Shown here in pieces: positions 1-11,508 of a stretch of 64,000 bases of DNA. Below the pieces are notes generated by a model. That model did no database searches. It was not told the origin of the DNA and saw nothing but the letters and a program-made list of their open reading frames with translations. Source of the DNA: Mercurialis annua (lineage: Eukaryota; Streptophyta; Magnoliopsida; Malpighiales; Euphorbiaceae); assembly GCF_937616625.2 (NCBI RefSeq), contig NC_065574.1, positions 7,070,501 through 7,134,500 of the forward strand. Direction: 5' to 3'. The position numbers and the translations under genes are program-made. How positions within the stretch are numbered: the stretch's first letter is position 1; every line of letters starts with the position of its first letter.

Positions 1-1957
1 AGGTGGATAGCTTTTAGTTATATTCATGATAAATAATTACGATTATTTGCTCGTGTGTGTTAACAATTCTTAAAATAATTAACTTACTACCCTAAAATTC
101 ACTTCTACAACACGAAGTTATTCGCCATAAATCTTAATCCTATGTATTGTGAAGTCTATATTGACTCTATCCACCACTCAGCAGTTACTCTCTCAATCTC
201 ATAAGTAGACAATTTTTTATTTTAGACGTTTCAAGGTGTAGATATTTTTATTTTATTTAAAATATCAATATTAATAATCATTTTTAATTATTATATTTGA
301 TATAATAATTAATATAATCTAGGGTTGCTCTTTTTTGGAGGCTCATAGTCGTAAATAGCAATAATAACGTAAATTACATAAAAGATAGTAATAATTTAAT
401 TTTCATATGCATCATTTCCACCTCCATTAATATTCATATATAAAAAAGGATTTCAGAATATTGTTATAAAGTAATATAATATTTTTATTATGTATTTTTA
501 TTTAGGTATATATTTATAAATAGAAACAATATTTATTAATTTGATTAAGTAAAATTAACTATAGTAAAATATATTTATTTAAATTTTTGTTAATTTGCTA
601 TCAATAAAAATTAATAATTAATAATTTTTAAATAAATATATATATATATATAATTATATTAAGATATGAATTGTTTAACATAATAAATAATACATAATGG
701 TAATTCTTCTAAAAAAATTATAATAAAGTCTATAATTGAAAATTTTATTATAAATAAAATAACTTTAAAATGGAGATTAATTGAAGATAGAAACGAGAAA
801 GAATTACTTTAAAGTTATTGAGAAAAAATATTGGCTTTACGTATATTTAGTTCATGTACTATCATATTTTTAATGAATGTGTCTATATACTAAAAACAGT
901 TTGCATTTGACATTATAAATTTTATTCAAATTAATTTTTTTGCTTTTGTTATCTATATAAGCACATTGATTTCATTTTTAACAGAAATGGATTAAAAAAT
1001 TAATGTGTTTATAATTAATATTATAAAGGCTTAATATAATTTTTTAATATATAAATCTAATCTTTAAAAATATAACAGTAAAAATATAAAATGCATTATA
1101 ATAATAATATTATTAGGACGGTGGAGGTTCCATATGAAGGCAATGATGTCATGGCATTGCTCACTAAAAATCCCACAAAAATGTTGAGAAGTCAGTCACC
1201 TAACCTAATCAAGACTCGACTATTGCATTTTGAGACTCAGAAAATTGAAAAAGGGCAAGTTGGTGGGTCAGTCCAATGAACCTGAAATTCATAAATTCCA
1301 ATATGTTCTCATTCATGTACATAATTCGGATTCGGATTTAGCTTTTCTTTTTGTTATTTTAATTACCATAATTTTAGTAAAGTACATGAATTTCTTTTTT
1401 TTTTTCTATAAAATAACATTTTCTGTACAAAAATTCAGAACTAAATTAATAGCAAATATTTTATTTTTTATTTTTAATTATGAACAATCATTTATTATAT
1501 AAATTATTTATTATCATATATATCCTTGTTAATTACAGTAGAATGTATTAACAAAAAAATAAAAGTTAAAAGTTAATTTTTTTTACTACATTACATAATA
1601 ATAAATGTAATAAATTTTTTATAAATTAATTTATTTATTTTTAAATAAACTTATTTTTGTTTTTATCTTTGATTGGTTATTGATTTAGGATGGAATGAGT
1701 ATATAACTAGGAAAAAAATATTTATAGATAAATTAATAGTTTTATAATTCAAGTGAGACAATACAAAAGTCAAGATTGTATAAAAGAAAGATTAAAAACA
1801 AAATTATTATACTTAGAAGGAATTCTAATAATGTGGTCTTACTTCCAAAAGCACATGTTTAAGACTAGAACATGTACTTTTCAACCACTTGCGTTTCAAT
1901 GTCAAGTCTGGGTGACATTAGAGTGACCCATTATGTCTCCAAATACTAAATGAAAAA
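1..1957. other. AT-rich intergenic DNA, no gene seen
   Basis: Very AT-rich sequence with short A/T runs and a small AT dinucleotide tract near 637-652. The only open frames (for example at 1091-1502) are low-complexity, lysine/asparagine/phenylalanine-rich, and resemble no protein I know. I see no promoter, RNA gene or transposon end in this stretch. Confidence 0.6.
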
Positions 1958-2295
1958 GGCTGAATACATAGTTTGACCTCTGAATTTGTACCCTTTTATC
2001 CATTTAACCTCCAAACTTAACGTCTCACCTATCGAACCCCTGAACTTGTTAAATAACCCGATTTGACCCCCGAACTTGATAAATACGTAAACATTTAACC
2101 CCTCCGTACACAATTTCTTTTAAAACGTTTCAAGTGACAGGTGGACACGAAAGGTTCAATACTTACATATTTATCAAGTTCAGGGGTTAAATCGGATTAT
2201 TTAACAACTTCAGAGGTTCGATAGGTGAGACGTTAAATTTAGGGGTTAGATGGGTAAAAGGGTAAAAGTTTAAGGGTCAAATTATGTATTAAGCC
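1958..2295. mobile_element. Small Mutator-like inverted-repeat element (MITE)
   Basis: The two halves are imperfect inverted copies over roughly 140 bp each. The left end begins GGCTGAATACAT and the right end finishes ATGTATTAAGCC. The element is flanked by a perfect 10-bp direct repeat AAATGAAAAA (1948-1957 and 2296-2305). A 9-11 bp target-site duplication with long TIRs is the signature of non-autonomous Mutator-like elements. No coding capacity. Confidence 0.75.
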
Positions 2296-2305
2296 AAATG
2301 AAAAA

Positions 2306-3300
2306 TAGAGACAATTACTAATTTTTTTCTCATCCACGTAACCATCATATGTGAACGAGCGGCCGTGGACTATAGGCTGAGCCCTAGTTATAAGTAGGGT
2401 GAATAAAAATCGAACCAAATTGTAAATCCGAAATAAACCTAACCGATTAAGTTTAATTAATTTAAATGAATTCCAAAATGATATTTTTAAGAACCGAATC
2501 AAACCAAACTGCAAATTTGAACTAAACCGAACCAAATAAGTTTAAAATGTTTGGTTTTAAAATGCAAACAAAAAATACTAATTAAATATTAATTTATAGT
2601 TCATTTCTTTCAATTATTTTTATATATTTATTTAAATATTATTAATAATCACTCTACTAATAGAATAATAGTGAATTTAATCTTTTAAGATATGATATAA
2701 ATTTCAAATGATAACGTGTGAATGTACGACTGATAATTTTGAAAATGCTAATATAGTTGAATGGGGTGAAATCAGATTACTAAAACACTTTTCGATTCAT
2801 AATATTCGTCATATAATGCTATTTTTAAATTTGACTAATATTTGTAGTCTTGATTTTTTTTTAAAATAGCAATAAATACTTCTTTGATAGTTTAAAGTGA
2901 TAAAAAGTATGGACCATTTTTTTTAAAGACAAATATTACGCATAGGTGATTAGTAAATTAACTACTATTAATCACTAGAATCATACACGTGCACTAGGGT
3001 TAAATGGGTATGTAAAACCTAATGCTATCAAATTAGTAGTACTAGTAGATTAGTTAAGTAATCATTAAAATGATACACGTGCACATAGTGTTAAATGGAT
3101 CATGAGAAAGTAAACAATATTTCTAAAACTTTTCTTGCTTGAAACGTCTCTTTCTTCTTTTTGATATGCTTTCTTCCTTCTCAATAGCACTTCATTTTCA
3201 ACACGGTTTCCTCATTCAATATTCTATCATGAAATGGAGTTGCATGCATTTATTATAGTCAAGGAAAATCTCTTAATCAAAACTAGTAAGGTCTCACTTT
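2306..3300. other. Intergenic DNA with a decayed hAT-like fragment
   Basis: From about 2394 the sequence TAGGGTGAATAAAAATCGAACC, followed by repeated AACCGAA/AACCAAA motifs, resembles one end of the hAT-type MITEs seen intact at 16.4 and 55.7 kb. No matching second end is visible. Two short passages containing ATACACGTGCAC (around 2983 and 3073) are near-duplicates. No gene is supported. Confidence 0.4.
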
Positions 3301-3309
3301 GCTTCCCTT

Positions 3310-3540
3310 TTTTTTTTTTGATCTGATCATGAGGTGTCCTGAACGGATTCCAACTATGAAACGGCACCTTTAAGCCTTTCACATTCAGACTAATCCCCAC
3401 TCGAGCCGGGTAGGTCCCTTGCGGGAGGCAAAGCTCTGGCCCCAAGTTTTAAACGGCTGCATACATGAGTACGGTTCGAACCCGCGACCTCACTTAAGCT
3501 AGAAGAGCGCCTTACCAACTCATCTACGCCTTGGGGTTAC
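3310..3540 (-). mobile_element. tRNA-derived SINE (family A), nearly full length
   Basis: Read on the minus strand the element starts AACCCCAAGGCG and carries a pol III A-box-like TAGATGAGTTGG and a B-box GGGTTCGAACC (about 3470-3490). A non-tRNA body of about 150 bp follows, ending in an A-run (the T-run at 3308-3319 on the plus strand). It is flanked by the near-direct repeat GCTTCC(C)TT on both sides (3301 and 3541). A degenerate second copy lies at 28850-28950. It is a retroposon, not a functional tRNA: there is no cloverleaf end or discriminator/CCA context. Confidence 0.7.
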
Positions 3541-3669
3541 GCTTCCTTTCTATTAAGAACTAATTAATTGCTTAATTGTTAATGGATGGCACTATTAATT
3601 GTTAAAACAAAAATTGTTATTTCTTCCGATCTACAATATATATCGTATTTAAAAAATTGATATATACTA

Positions 3670-3927
3670 CTCCCTCCGTCCCACTTTAGAAGTCCTATTT
3701 GACTTTACACACAGATTAAGAAAACATTAATTATTCTTATCTTTTCATGTTTTTTCATGTTTTACCTATTAATGATATTGGAATTTTCCATATAACTCTT
3801 TTAAGATAATTAAAATAAGGGTAAAATAGGGTATTCAATGGAAAAATATTTTAAAAATAGTAATGGGACTTTTTAAATTGGACATCCCAAAATAGAATAT
3901 GGGACTTCTTAAACGGGACAGAGGGAG
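3670..3927. mobile_element. Stowaway-type MITE (Tc1/mariner), copy 1
   Basis: Terminal inverted repeats CTCCCTCCGTCCC and GGGACAGAGGGAG are bounded by TA dinucleotides (3668-3669 and 3928-3929), the mariner/Stowaway target. The 258-bp body is strongly similar to the copy at 49642-49901, including the shared segment TTTTCATGTTTT and the motif GGACTTCTTAAACGG. Non-coding. Confidence 0.85.
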
Positions 3928-3994
3928 TAACATTTATCACTTTAGAGTTTTAAAAAAACATTAATTATTAGTTTTTTTAAATTTATTTTTAATA

Positions 3995-4140
3995 CTCCCT
4001 CCGGTCCATAATATTTGTGGCATTTGTCGTTGACACAATAACTAAAAAACAATTAATATGTCTTTTATTAAATTAATCCTACGTTGAAATTTGTTTACAC
4101 ATATTCCAAAATGACAAATATTATGGATCAAACAAATTTT
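3995..4140. mobile_element. Truncated Stowaway-like MITE
   Basis: It begins TA-CTCCCTCCGGTCCATAATATTTG and ends in an inverted counterpart CAAATATTATGGATC, after which the expected GGAGGGAG end is missing. A SINE follows immediately. A second end of this type, ATATTATGAAACAGAAGGAGTA, lies at 4666-4688, so the original element may have been split by the SINE and by the inverted-repeat element at 4283-4616. Confidence 0.5.
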
Positions 4141-4145
4141 TCAAA

Positions 4146-4229
4146 TAAGCGCTAAGCAGTAAACTGCTAGGTCGTGGGTTCGATTCCTCCCACAAACGCT
4201 CCCCCTCCCCAAATTATCAAAAAAAAATT
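4146..4229 (+). mobile_element. Short tRNA-derived SINE (family B), copy 1
   Basis: This about 85-bp unit contains the pol III B-box GGTTCGATTCC (4177-4187), then the tail CTCCCCCTCCCC, AAATTATC and an A-run. The same order recurs in inverse orientation at 45691-45795 and, degraded, at 55021-55097. The head lacks the first tRNA-like segment found in the 45.7 kb copy, so it is 5'-truncated. Confidence 0.65.
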
Positions 4230-4282
4230 AGTAGTAATTAATATGGACAATTTAATAAAATTATATACAAATCAAATATATT

Positions 4283-4616
4283 GGCCTAAATGCACCAAAA
4301 ATTACAAATTTTTCGCGTGTTTTTGATATTTAATATAATCTTTTAATTTATATTTAACATAAAATTTCAATTTTTTTGCAATTAAAACTACAGTTGCGTT
4401 TTCTTTAAAAAATTGTGTTGTTTTACACCCAAATTGTGTCGTGTCACACCGAATCGGTGTCGTTTTACATTCAAAACAGTGTCGTTTTACATCCAAAATG
4501 GTCTCATGATTTTAATTGCAAAAAATTTGAAAGTTTATGTTAAATATGCTAAAATTAAAAAATTATGTTAAATACTAAAAACACGGAAAGTTGGTGATAT
4601 TTGGTACATTTAAGGC
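4283..4616. mobile_element. Inverted-repeat (foldback) MITE, Mutator-like
   Basis: The arms of about 110 bp are inverted copies: left GGCCTAAATGCACC, right GGTACATTTAAGGC. The flanks CAAATATATT and AATATATATT agree at 8 of 10 positions, fitting a decayed 10-bp duplication. The centre (4385-4500) has four related units built on GTGTCGTTTTACATCC. Confidence 0.6.
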
Positions 4617-4792
4617 AATATATATTTATTAGTTTCTTAATTTATGTGAAATAGACGAATGTAATAAATATTATGAAACAGAAGGAGTAATAACATAATA
4701 AAATAATTTTTTTATTGAGGAATCGCCCTTTACTATCAATAAAAAAAATACTAATAGACAAAAGAGGATTATTTTATCAGAATAAAAATAGG

Positions 4793-5615
4793 TCAAATCC
4801 ATTCTCAGGTTCCTATACTTTTCACTTTTTTTTCATTAGATCCCTATGTTTTAACTTGCCATTTTTAAATTCATGTATTTTATTTTTTGTTGTTTTTATG
4901 CCCCCATACGCATGGAATGTGGAGAGTGTACCACACTTTCCGTTTAGTAGTAAACTCTGTTAAATAATGGCGTTTCAAAAAAATATGATTAAGATTGAAG
5001 GACCAAACAGTACCTTTTTTTAAAATTAAAAAAATGTCGGAAAAAATTGGCCAGCCGCCACTTTTTTGTGGTGGCTGGCTGAATATTTTTTTTCGACATT
5101 AAAAAAATTCGATATAAGTTAATATATAAATAAATTAAAATTAAATTTAAGTAAATAGAGATTTAATTAAATTAAATAAATTTATATGGTTACCGATCGG
5201 AATGCGGAGAGAAGAAGACAATGGGGGACTAAAATCACGGACTAAATTTTATTTTAAAATTAAATTAAATTTTAAAATAAATTAAAATAATAAATTAATT
5301 TTAATTAGTTAAACTACACTATTAATTATTTGTAAATATAAGAATTTATAATAATACAATTAATTATTTTAAGAAAAATTGGGATTGATTTTGATTTGTA
5401 GACTAAATATAAGGATTTTACTGTATTATAGATTAAATACAAGAATTTTATAAGTTAAAGTTACTGTATATATCTTTTTACACTCTCAATAACACTAAAT
5501 TCCATTCATAAAAGGGTATAAAAACAACAAAATTAAAATTTAAGGGATCCGTAAACTTTAAATTAAAGTAGAGGGATTTATTAAAGAAAAAGTGAAGAAT
5601 AGAAGGATTTTGAGG
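4793..5615. repeat. Long inverted repeat with a central hairpin
   Basis: About 140 bp at 4793-4935 and its inverted, diverged copy at 5480-5615 face each other; shared blocks include TTGTTGTTTTTAT and ATGGAAT. Between them lies the strong hairpin 5033-5100 and AT-rich filler. The layout fits a large non-autonomous DNA transposon, but I could not fix the ends or find a target duplication. Confidence 0.5.
5033..5100. other. Stable 31-bp-arm hairpin
   Basis: Arm 5033-5061 and arm 5068-5100 are complementary, with the core GCCAGCCGCCAC facing GTGGTGGCTGGC (one G-U in RNA) across a six-T loop. The outer part AATGTCG pairs with CGACATT. It is GC-rich in an AT-rich setting, and either strand would form a near-perfect stem if transcribed. 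Confidence 0.6.
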
Positions 5616-6051
5616 ATGTTTTATGAACCTTAAGCAATTTGATTTGTCTTTTACGTGGGTACTGGTGCCATGATCTTCTTCTCGAAAGCTTGAGAATTTG
5701 AATTGTTTTGTGGTATTCATCCTTTCTCTGCTCTTTTTTATCGTCGGTGTTGGAAATAAGTATAAAGTAACCTCATAGATTTTATATGCTACTACTATCT
5801 ATTTTATTAATAATATTATTTAAATAAAAGAAAATAATTACAAGTTTAATTAACAAACGCCTAAGAAAATACATTAAAAAATTATTATTATAAATAAAAA
5901 AACATAACCTAATAACTTGAGGTTTTCAATGAATTGATTATTTCACCGTCTAAACATATGCATAATAATAATAATGTAAAAGACTTAAAAAAGACATTTT
6001 AGCATTGAGCGTTGAATTATAATTTCTGATTTTAAAATTCAGTTTTGTAGG
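5616..6051. other. AT-rich intergenic DNA, nothing recognised
   Basis: No open frame resembling a protein, no RNA gene and no paired transposon ends are visible here. Confidence 0.5.
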
Positions 6052-6061
6052 TTTTTTAATT

Positions 6062-6441
6062 GGCTTAATGGCAAAAAAAACTCAAACCTTTACGACTTGT
6101 TGCAATTATATCCAAACCTTTTAATTTTTGCAATGATATCCAAATTGTATTATTTTGTTGCAATAATATCCAAATTGCACTTTTTATGTGATTTTTTTTG
6201 AGTTTTTTGCCATTTTTTGGGACTTTTACTATATTATTATACATCAAAACATAATAATAGCCTAATATCTTAATTGAAAACAACAAGTTTAGCCATCAAT
6301 TTGACTATTATTGCTATAAAAAATGCAATTTGGATATTATTGCAACAAAAAAAATGCAATTTGGATAGTATTGCAAAAATTAAAAGGTTTGGATATAATT
6401 GCAACAAGTCGTAAAGGTTTGGGTTTTTTTTACCATTAGGC
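6062..6441. mobile_element. Small Mutator-like inverted-repeat element
   Basis: 380 bp with arms of about 130 bp that are inverted copies: left GGCTTAATGGCA, right TACCATTAGGC. The phrase TTGCAATTATATCCAAACC is near-identical in both arms. It is flanked by a perfect 10-bp target duplication TTTTTTAATT (6052-6061 and 6442-6451). Each arm also contains short repeats of the type TTGCAATnATATCCAAA. Non-coding. Confidence 0.8.
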
Positions 6442-6451
6442 TTTTTTAATT

Positions 6452-8314
6452 TAGGACTAATTGAGGACAAATAAAATGTAAACATGATTTTGTTACTGTA
6501 AACTGTAAATAGGCACGAAATTGTCAAGTGAGTTTTCTGGCTGAATTACAGACAAAATCACCTTTTTAAAGATATTTTAGGGCGCTAGTTTTTTTTTAAA
6601 AAATAGTGCAAAATACACTATCAACCATGCCATGTTCAAGACAAAACAACCATAACTACTAGTATTAATTTGTACCGCACTCTACTAAATCATCCCACTA
6701 ACATCTGTACATAATTGTTAGAAAATTTTCAAAAATAAAAAATGCATAAAAAGTGTGTTATTTTTACAAGATACGTTAACAGTTATGAACGGATTTCAAG
6801 TAAATTAATTTTCATTTGAACCGTATAAGATTACTGGAGGGGGTAAATACACTTACTCAGACAATAATATTAACATTTAAAATTAAAACTAATTATAAAT
6901 GTCAAATTAATCGGACAACGCGCGGATGCAGTAATTTGATAAGGGTGATAGTTAACTCTTCACCCCCTCAAAAAATTATGTATCCTTTGAATTTGAAGTC
7001 CAATCCAATTCAGATAATGCAAAGACAAATAAATTTTACAATTCATTAAAAAAACCAATAAAGTTCTGTCATCAAATTTATAAAATGTACCTGTGCCGTC
7101 TAAAATTGAAAATTAATCCCTAAGATGATGCTTGAAACATAATTTAATCTACTTTGTCTAAACAACAAAATGAGAAATTTGGATTAGTTTATGCAACTCG
7201 TGTGCTTTTGACCATTGTTCAAATGCTTGACATAAGAAGAAAATTATTTCATTAATTAATGTAGCATTCTAATGGTATTTTAAATTCTGCACATGTATAT
7301 AGACTACTAGTATATCATTGTTCAAAGCTTCAAAACAATTACTTTGGGACTGATCTATTGACCTAAATATTAAATATTGACTAAATATATATAATTACTA
7401 CAGGTCACGGCCTGCATTTAAGTCATGAACAGTTGAATATTCTTACAGTCTGACTATAGAGTAAATAGTAATAAATATACTGATCGTTCATTTACCCATT
7501 TATTTGACTCTAATACTAATTATAATTAGTCTTTTAATTACTATAAAAATTTAAACTCGCATATGTTCATTTAACTAAAATACTAAACATTTTAAAAAAT
7601 CCCAGGGATTTTCTTTTTCCCTACTTTTTTATCAAAAAATTTAATCTTGCTATTGTAGAGGGTGATTCGTTTTTTCATTATTTTAGTACAAAAATTTTAA
7701 TTATATAAATACAGATTTTATATTTGTTATACTTTTTTTTATAATTTTTTTATGGATTTCTATTTTCTAATGTGGAATTTTTCTTTTATGACTTTTCTAC
7801 TTCATTAATATTAATGGATACATAGATGCAGCAAAAATATGAACTGTTTATCAGTAAAATTTTATTTATAGAGTAAGTAATCAATTTATAATTTAAAATA
7901 ATTGTTGAGTAGAGTGGATGGATTGTCGAATTACACATTTAAATATCATTACGTGTACGATTGAAAAACATAAATATAAATTTTTGTTATCTAATTGAAA
8001 TCTTCCTTTTTACTTGTGGAGAGTATGTTTTCATAGAATTTTTGATAAAATTGTACTTTAATTTTTTATTAATGACATATTTTTTATAAAAAAAAATAAA
8101 CATTAAATAATGAATTTAATTAGTTTAACCCTACAGAGAATCTTGTACTTTATCACCTTTGTGTAAAAAGTATTTATCTCGGAAATGTTATCTTTCCGGT
8201 CATTCTATTTGTCATTTTGCAATTTTTATACTCTTTTCGGTGTTTTTCGGTCCTTTCTATTCATAATTTTTTTTCCTCTAGACACCAAAAAAGACATAAA
8301 AATCTCAAAATAAC
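6452..8314. other. AT-rich intergenic DNA, no gene seen
   Basis: Nothing beyond short chance open frames. I see no terminal repeats, tRNA-like boxes or splice-compatible coding blocks. The last five bases (8310-8314, ATAAC) are the left target duplication of the retrotransposon that follows. Confidence 0.5.
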
Positions 8315-8902
8315 TGATGGAGTCTGCCTTCTGAACCGGTGAGTGAACCTGCAAAACAGGGTAGAAGCTAACCGGACGGTGGTTGTCCGATTAACTCTCC
8401 GATGCTAAAGTCAGTCTAGAGCTTTGAGCAGCGTTTTGAGTATATGAATGTAATTGTGATTCTAGGCATACCTCGTGCTCCTTTTATAGTAGTCGAATAT
8501 ACCTAGTAGAGTTGTATTAGGCAAGTGAATCCTACTTTATAGGGATTCGGCAATATCGTAGGGATTCTCCTGATTTGTCGTGATCTACCTTAATCTGATA
8601 AGAGTCCTATTTAGGAACGTCTTCCTAAATAGTCTTATCTTCCTAAAGTAGAGCTTATCCTTCCATATGTAGTGTTTGTGTCCAAATAGGACAATATTTC
8701 CATATTTAGTCGTTTACCCGAATCCCGGACTCGAAGCGCTCTCGGCGGGTCACGCGGGATTCGGTCTTTATGTCACCGAATCTAAGGAGATTCGGCATTT
8801 CCTTCATATCTTCGGATCTTCAGGGGGAGTCCGGTATCACCTGAGAGTAGATCTCCTGTAACTCGGCTCCATGATACTTTCAATAGGATTCGGTATCCAT
8901 CA
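8315..8902 (-). repeat. 3' LTR of the Tat-type element
   Basis: 588 bp, TGATGG...CCATCA, identical to 14545-15132 except for two substitutions. On the minus strand a TATAAAAG box lies at 8488-8481, the likely U3 promoter. The purine tract preceding it on the element strand is GCGGGGGGGCTAA (8903-8915 on the complementary strand). Confidence 0.95.
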
Positions 8903-9068
8903 TTAGCCCCCCCGCAAGTGAGCTGAAGTAGTTTGGCATTTATGCCTTAGTGGATTTTAGCTCTTTTGGAGTTGAGTTCTCTTATACGGGCGAGTCGTTT
9001 TGTATTCCGGGCGAGTCGTTTCATATGTTTGTGGGTGACGTTTCTTCTTTAGTAAGATTCTGTGTTGC

Positions 9069-9125
9069 CACGTGTCGGCATTTAATGATTCAACGGTTAA
9101 TGATTCAAAAGCGTTTTGTATTTAA
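9069..9125 (+). promoter_or_regulatory. Possible promoter of the antisense gene
   Basis: A G-box/ABRE core CACGTG (9069-9074, within CCACGTGTC) lies about 45 bp upstream of an AT-rich TATA-like TATTTAAT (9119-9126). These precede the predicted 5' leader of the antisense gene. The elements are real as sequence; their use is inferred. Confidence 0.35.
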
Positions 9126-9440
9126 TCTCTTTGCATTTCTTCTTTTCCCTCTTACTTACTTTTCGAATTTACTCTCATTTCTTGTAGCTATTTCCTTTTC
9201 GTTCTTCGTTTGATTATCTGATTCTTCGTGACTTGTTTTCTCCAGATTTTTCAGGTATGTTTTCTTTCGTCGTTTGGATGTTAATATGGCTTTCTTCTTT
9301 GTGTATATTCTCCATGGTTTATATTCTGGAAATTCCTTTTCTGTACTTGGTGTTCTTCGATGTGTTCTTCAACGTGTTCTTCAATATATTTTTTGTTTGA
9401 TCCTTATTCTGTGTTTATGTTTGTGATTTCCTGTTCTAGG

Positions 9441-11337
9441 ATGCCTCTTAGTCGAGTGGAAGATGCATGCGCTGCTATGGCTTTTACCCGATCAAAGCTT
9501 CGTAGGGATGAAGTCTTAGATATCTATTTTAAGTATAGCTTTCCTTTTGATTATAGGGTAATATTACCCGGGGCCGATATGGCTGCGTCCGATTCTCCAG
9601 GATCTTCTTGTAGGGCGGTTCTCTTCGAAGAGCAATTTGCTGCTGGTCTTAGGTTTCCTTTAGATTCATTTTTAGTAGAAGTGTGTAGGGATTTAAAGGT
9701 TGCTCTGGGGCAACTTTACCCTGGTACGATTAAAGTAGTGCTCGCCTTTTCGGAGGCATGTAGGCTCCGGGGCTGTGCCCCTTCTCTCAAAGTGTTATAT
9801 CATTTTGTAGACTTTAGGAAGTGTGATGGTTGCTTCGTTTTCGCCCTTGGCAGAGAAGGGCGATCTCGTATTTATCTTCCTTGCCTAACCAGTCGCTGGC
9901 GAAGGCGTTTCTTTATTGTTTACCATAAATTTGCTTTTCTTCATTTTTCGGATGGTTTTTCTTCTCATCAAGTTCGGAGCTGTCCTTCTCCTTTAAGTTT
10001 ATCCGAGTCAAAACTTGCTTTCGACATATCTTCCTGTAGTATTGAATCGCGTCCCATTCTAGATGTCTTGGTCAATAGTCGTCTTCGGCGTCGATGGTTT
10101 CCTTTGGAGGATCCTCCTCGAGGCTTGGCGGATCTTTGCTACTCTTTTGTTCAAGGTATATTAATTTGCTTAAGTTCTTTTTAATGTTTCTTTTGTAGGA
10201 TGTCTTCTTCTTCTGACGATTTCCTTTCCGGATTTCAAGTAGATTTGGACGTTCCGATGGGTGGTCCTGACGTTTCTATTGCCAACATTATTCCTGGCGA
10301 CATTGACGTGGATGGGGCTCCTGTTGATATTCCCATAGCTCCCGCCGAGATAGCGTTGCCTGAGGTTATTGTTGTAGATGATGATGATGACTTGGCTGAT
10401 CCGGTAGGTGACGAGGCGGTTCCGTCACTACTTCCCCCTCTAGCATCATTTACCGTCTCGGGGGGAGTTGGGGGTGTGGCTTCAGAGGGGCCGGTTGTTG
10501 CTGATTTGGGAGAGATTTCTCTAGGTCGAGACCCGGATTCTCCGTCTAGGAAAAGACGTCGAGTTGGCGATGGTTCTCCATCGAGGGAGAGTTTTCCTGG
10601 AAACTCTTCTTCTGCTCCAGATTTGGTTCAGTGGGTCGAAGGTCAGGATCCTGCTAGTTTGCTGAATCCTAGAGTGTTGGCGGAATATATTCGAACTCTG
10701 GCGATTCCTGATGATGTCACGTGGTTCTGTGGTAGGCCGGGTCAGGAGCTTTCCGATCTGGCTTGTTTTCATGGTTTCTCTGTAAGTGCTTTCTTTCTTG
10801 AGTATAATATGTTTTTTGTATTCAGTTGTTTTCTCATTTGTTTATTTCTGGTGTGTGTAGGCTCTTCAATCTGTTCTGGTATTGAACGACCGCCGACAGT
10901 GTGCCGAGGAGGAGGTCGAGCGTCTGTCTTCTCTTTTGGCGACTTCCGAGTCTGAAAGGGCGAAATTGAAGGCCTCTTTGGAAGAGCATGATTCCCTTCT
11001 GGCGCAGCTCAAGGCGCAGGATGCGATTAATGATCGCCAAGTGAAAGTGATCGAGAAAAAGACCGATGATTTGACTCAAGAGATTGAGGAGCTCATTCGG
11101 ATCAATTCCCTTGTTGGTGGGGAGAGGGACAGTCTTAGATCGGAGGTTGAAGGTCTTCACATCCGTCTGCTAGATACGAAGGCTTTTTACTCTGCTTTGA
11201 TAAGCGAGTATCGCCTTGCGATTGGGAAGAAGCTTCTAGAGCAGAATCCTAATATTGATCTTTCTGGGGTTAACGGGTTGGATCCCCAGGCCATCGCCCG
11301 TGATCTCCTCGTCAAGATGTCTAAAGACCGCGTCTAG
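9441..11337 (+). CDS. Antisense gene inside the Tat element (gypsy-transposon N-terminal-domain protein)
   Basis: This spliced gene runs opposite to gag. A 5' leader intron is predicted at 9255-9439 (donor CAG|GTATGT, acceptor TTCTAG|G just before ATG 9441). Segment A (9441-10155) encodes about 238 residues. Its centre (GLRFPLDSFLVEV...GQLYPGTIKVVLAF) resembles the plant 'putative gypsy type transposon' domain. Segment B (10200-10781) is acidic and low-complexity with a basic patch SRKRRR. It joins segment C (10861-11337) in frame through a clean 79-nt intron (10782-10860, GTAAGT...TGTAG). C is a heptad-rich coiled coil ending at TAG. The A-B junction is problematic: the apparent intron 10156-10198 is only 43 nt and would shift the frame, so A and B may be separate ORFs or the copy may be broken. 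Function unknown; similar proteins are annotated in plant genomes only as transposon-derived. Confidence 0.65.
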
Positions 11338-11508
11338 TAGTTTTTCTTTTGATTGTATTTGCTGATGTATTAATTTTGCTTTTTGTAATTCACAATTTAT
11401 GAATATATTTTCTTCGTGTTTCTTCGAAATGTGCTTTCGCCTTATTTTTATGTACTTGTCTTGCCTCGAGGGTTATTCTAAACCCTGTTCTTGGCGTTGC
11501 TTTTTATA

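Noticed and set aside
1091..1502. Two overlapping plus-strand open frames
   Set aside because: AT-rich chance frames with phenylalanine and asparagine runs, and no recognisable domain, splice context or promoter.
3468..3537. tRNA gene on the minus strand
   Set aside because: A-box and B-box are present, but the sequence continues into a SINE body with an A-tail and flanking duplication, and acceptor-stem pairing is missing. The same applies to 45691-45795.
8676..8861. 61-codon frame present identically at 8676 and 14906
   Set aside because: It is within the two LTRs, so its duplication is explained by the retrotransposon and its frame has no protein features.
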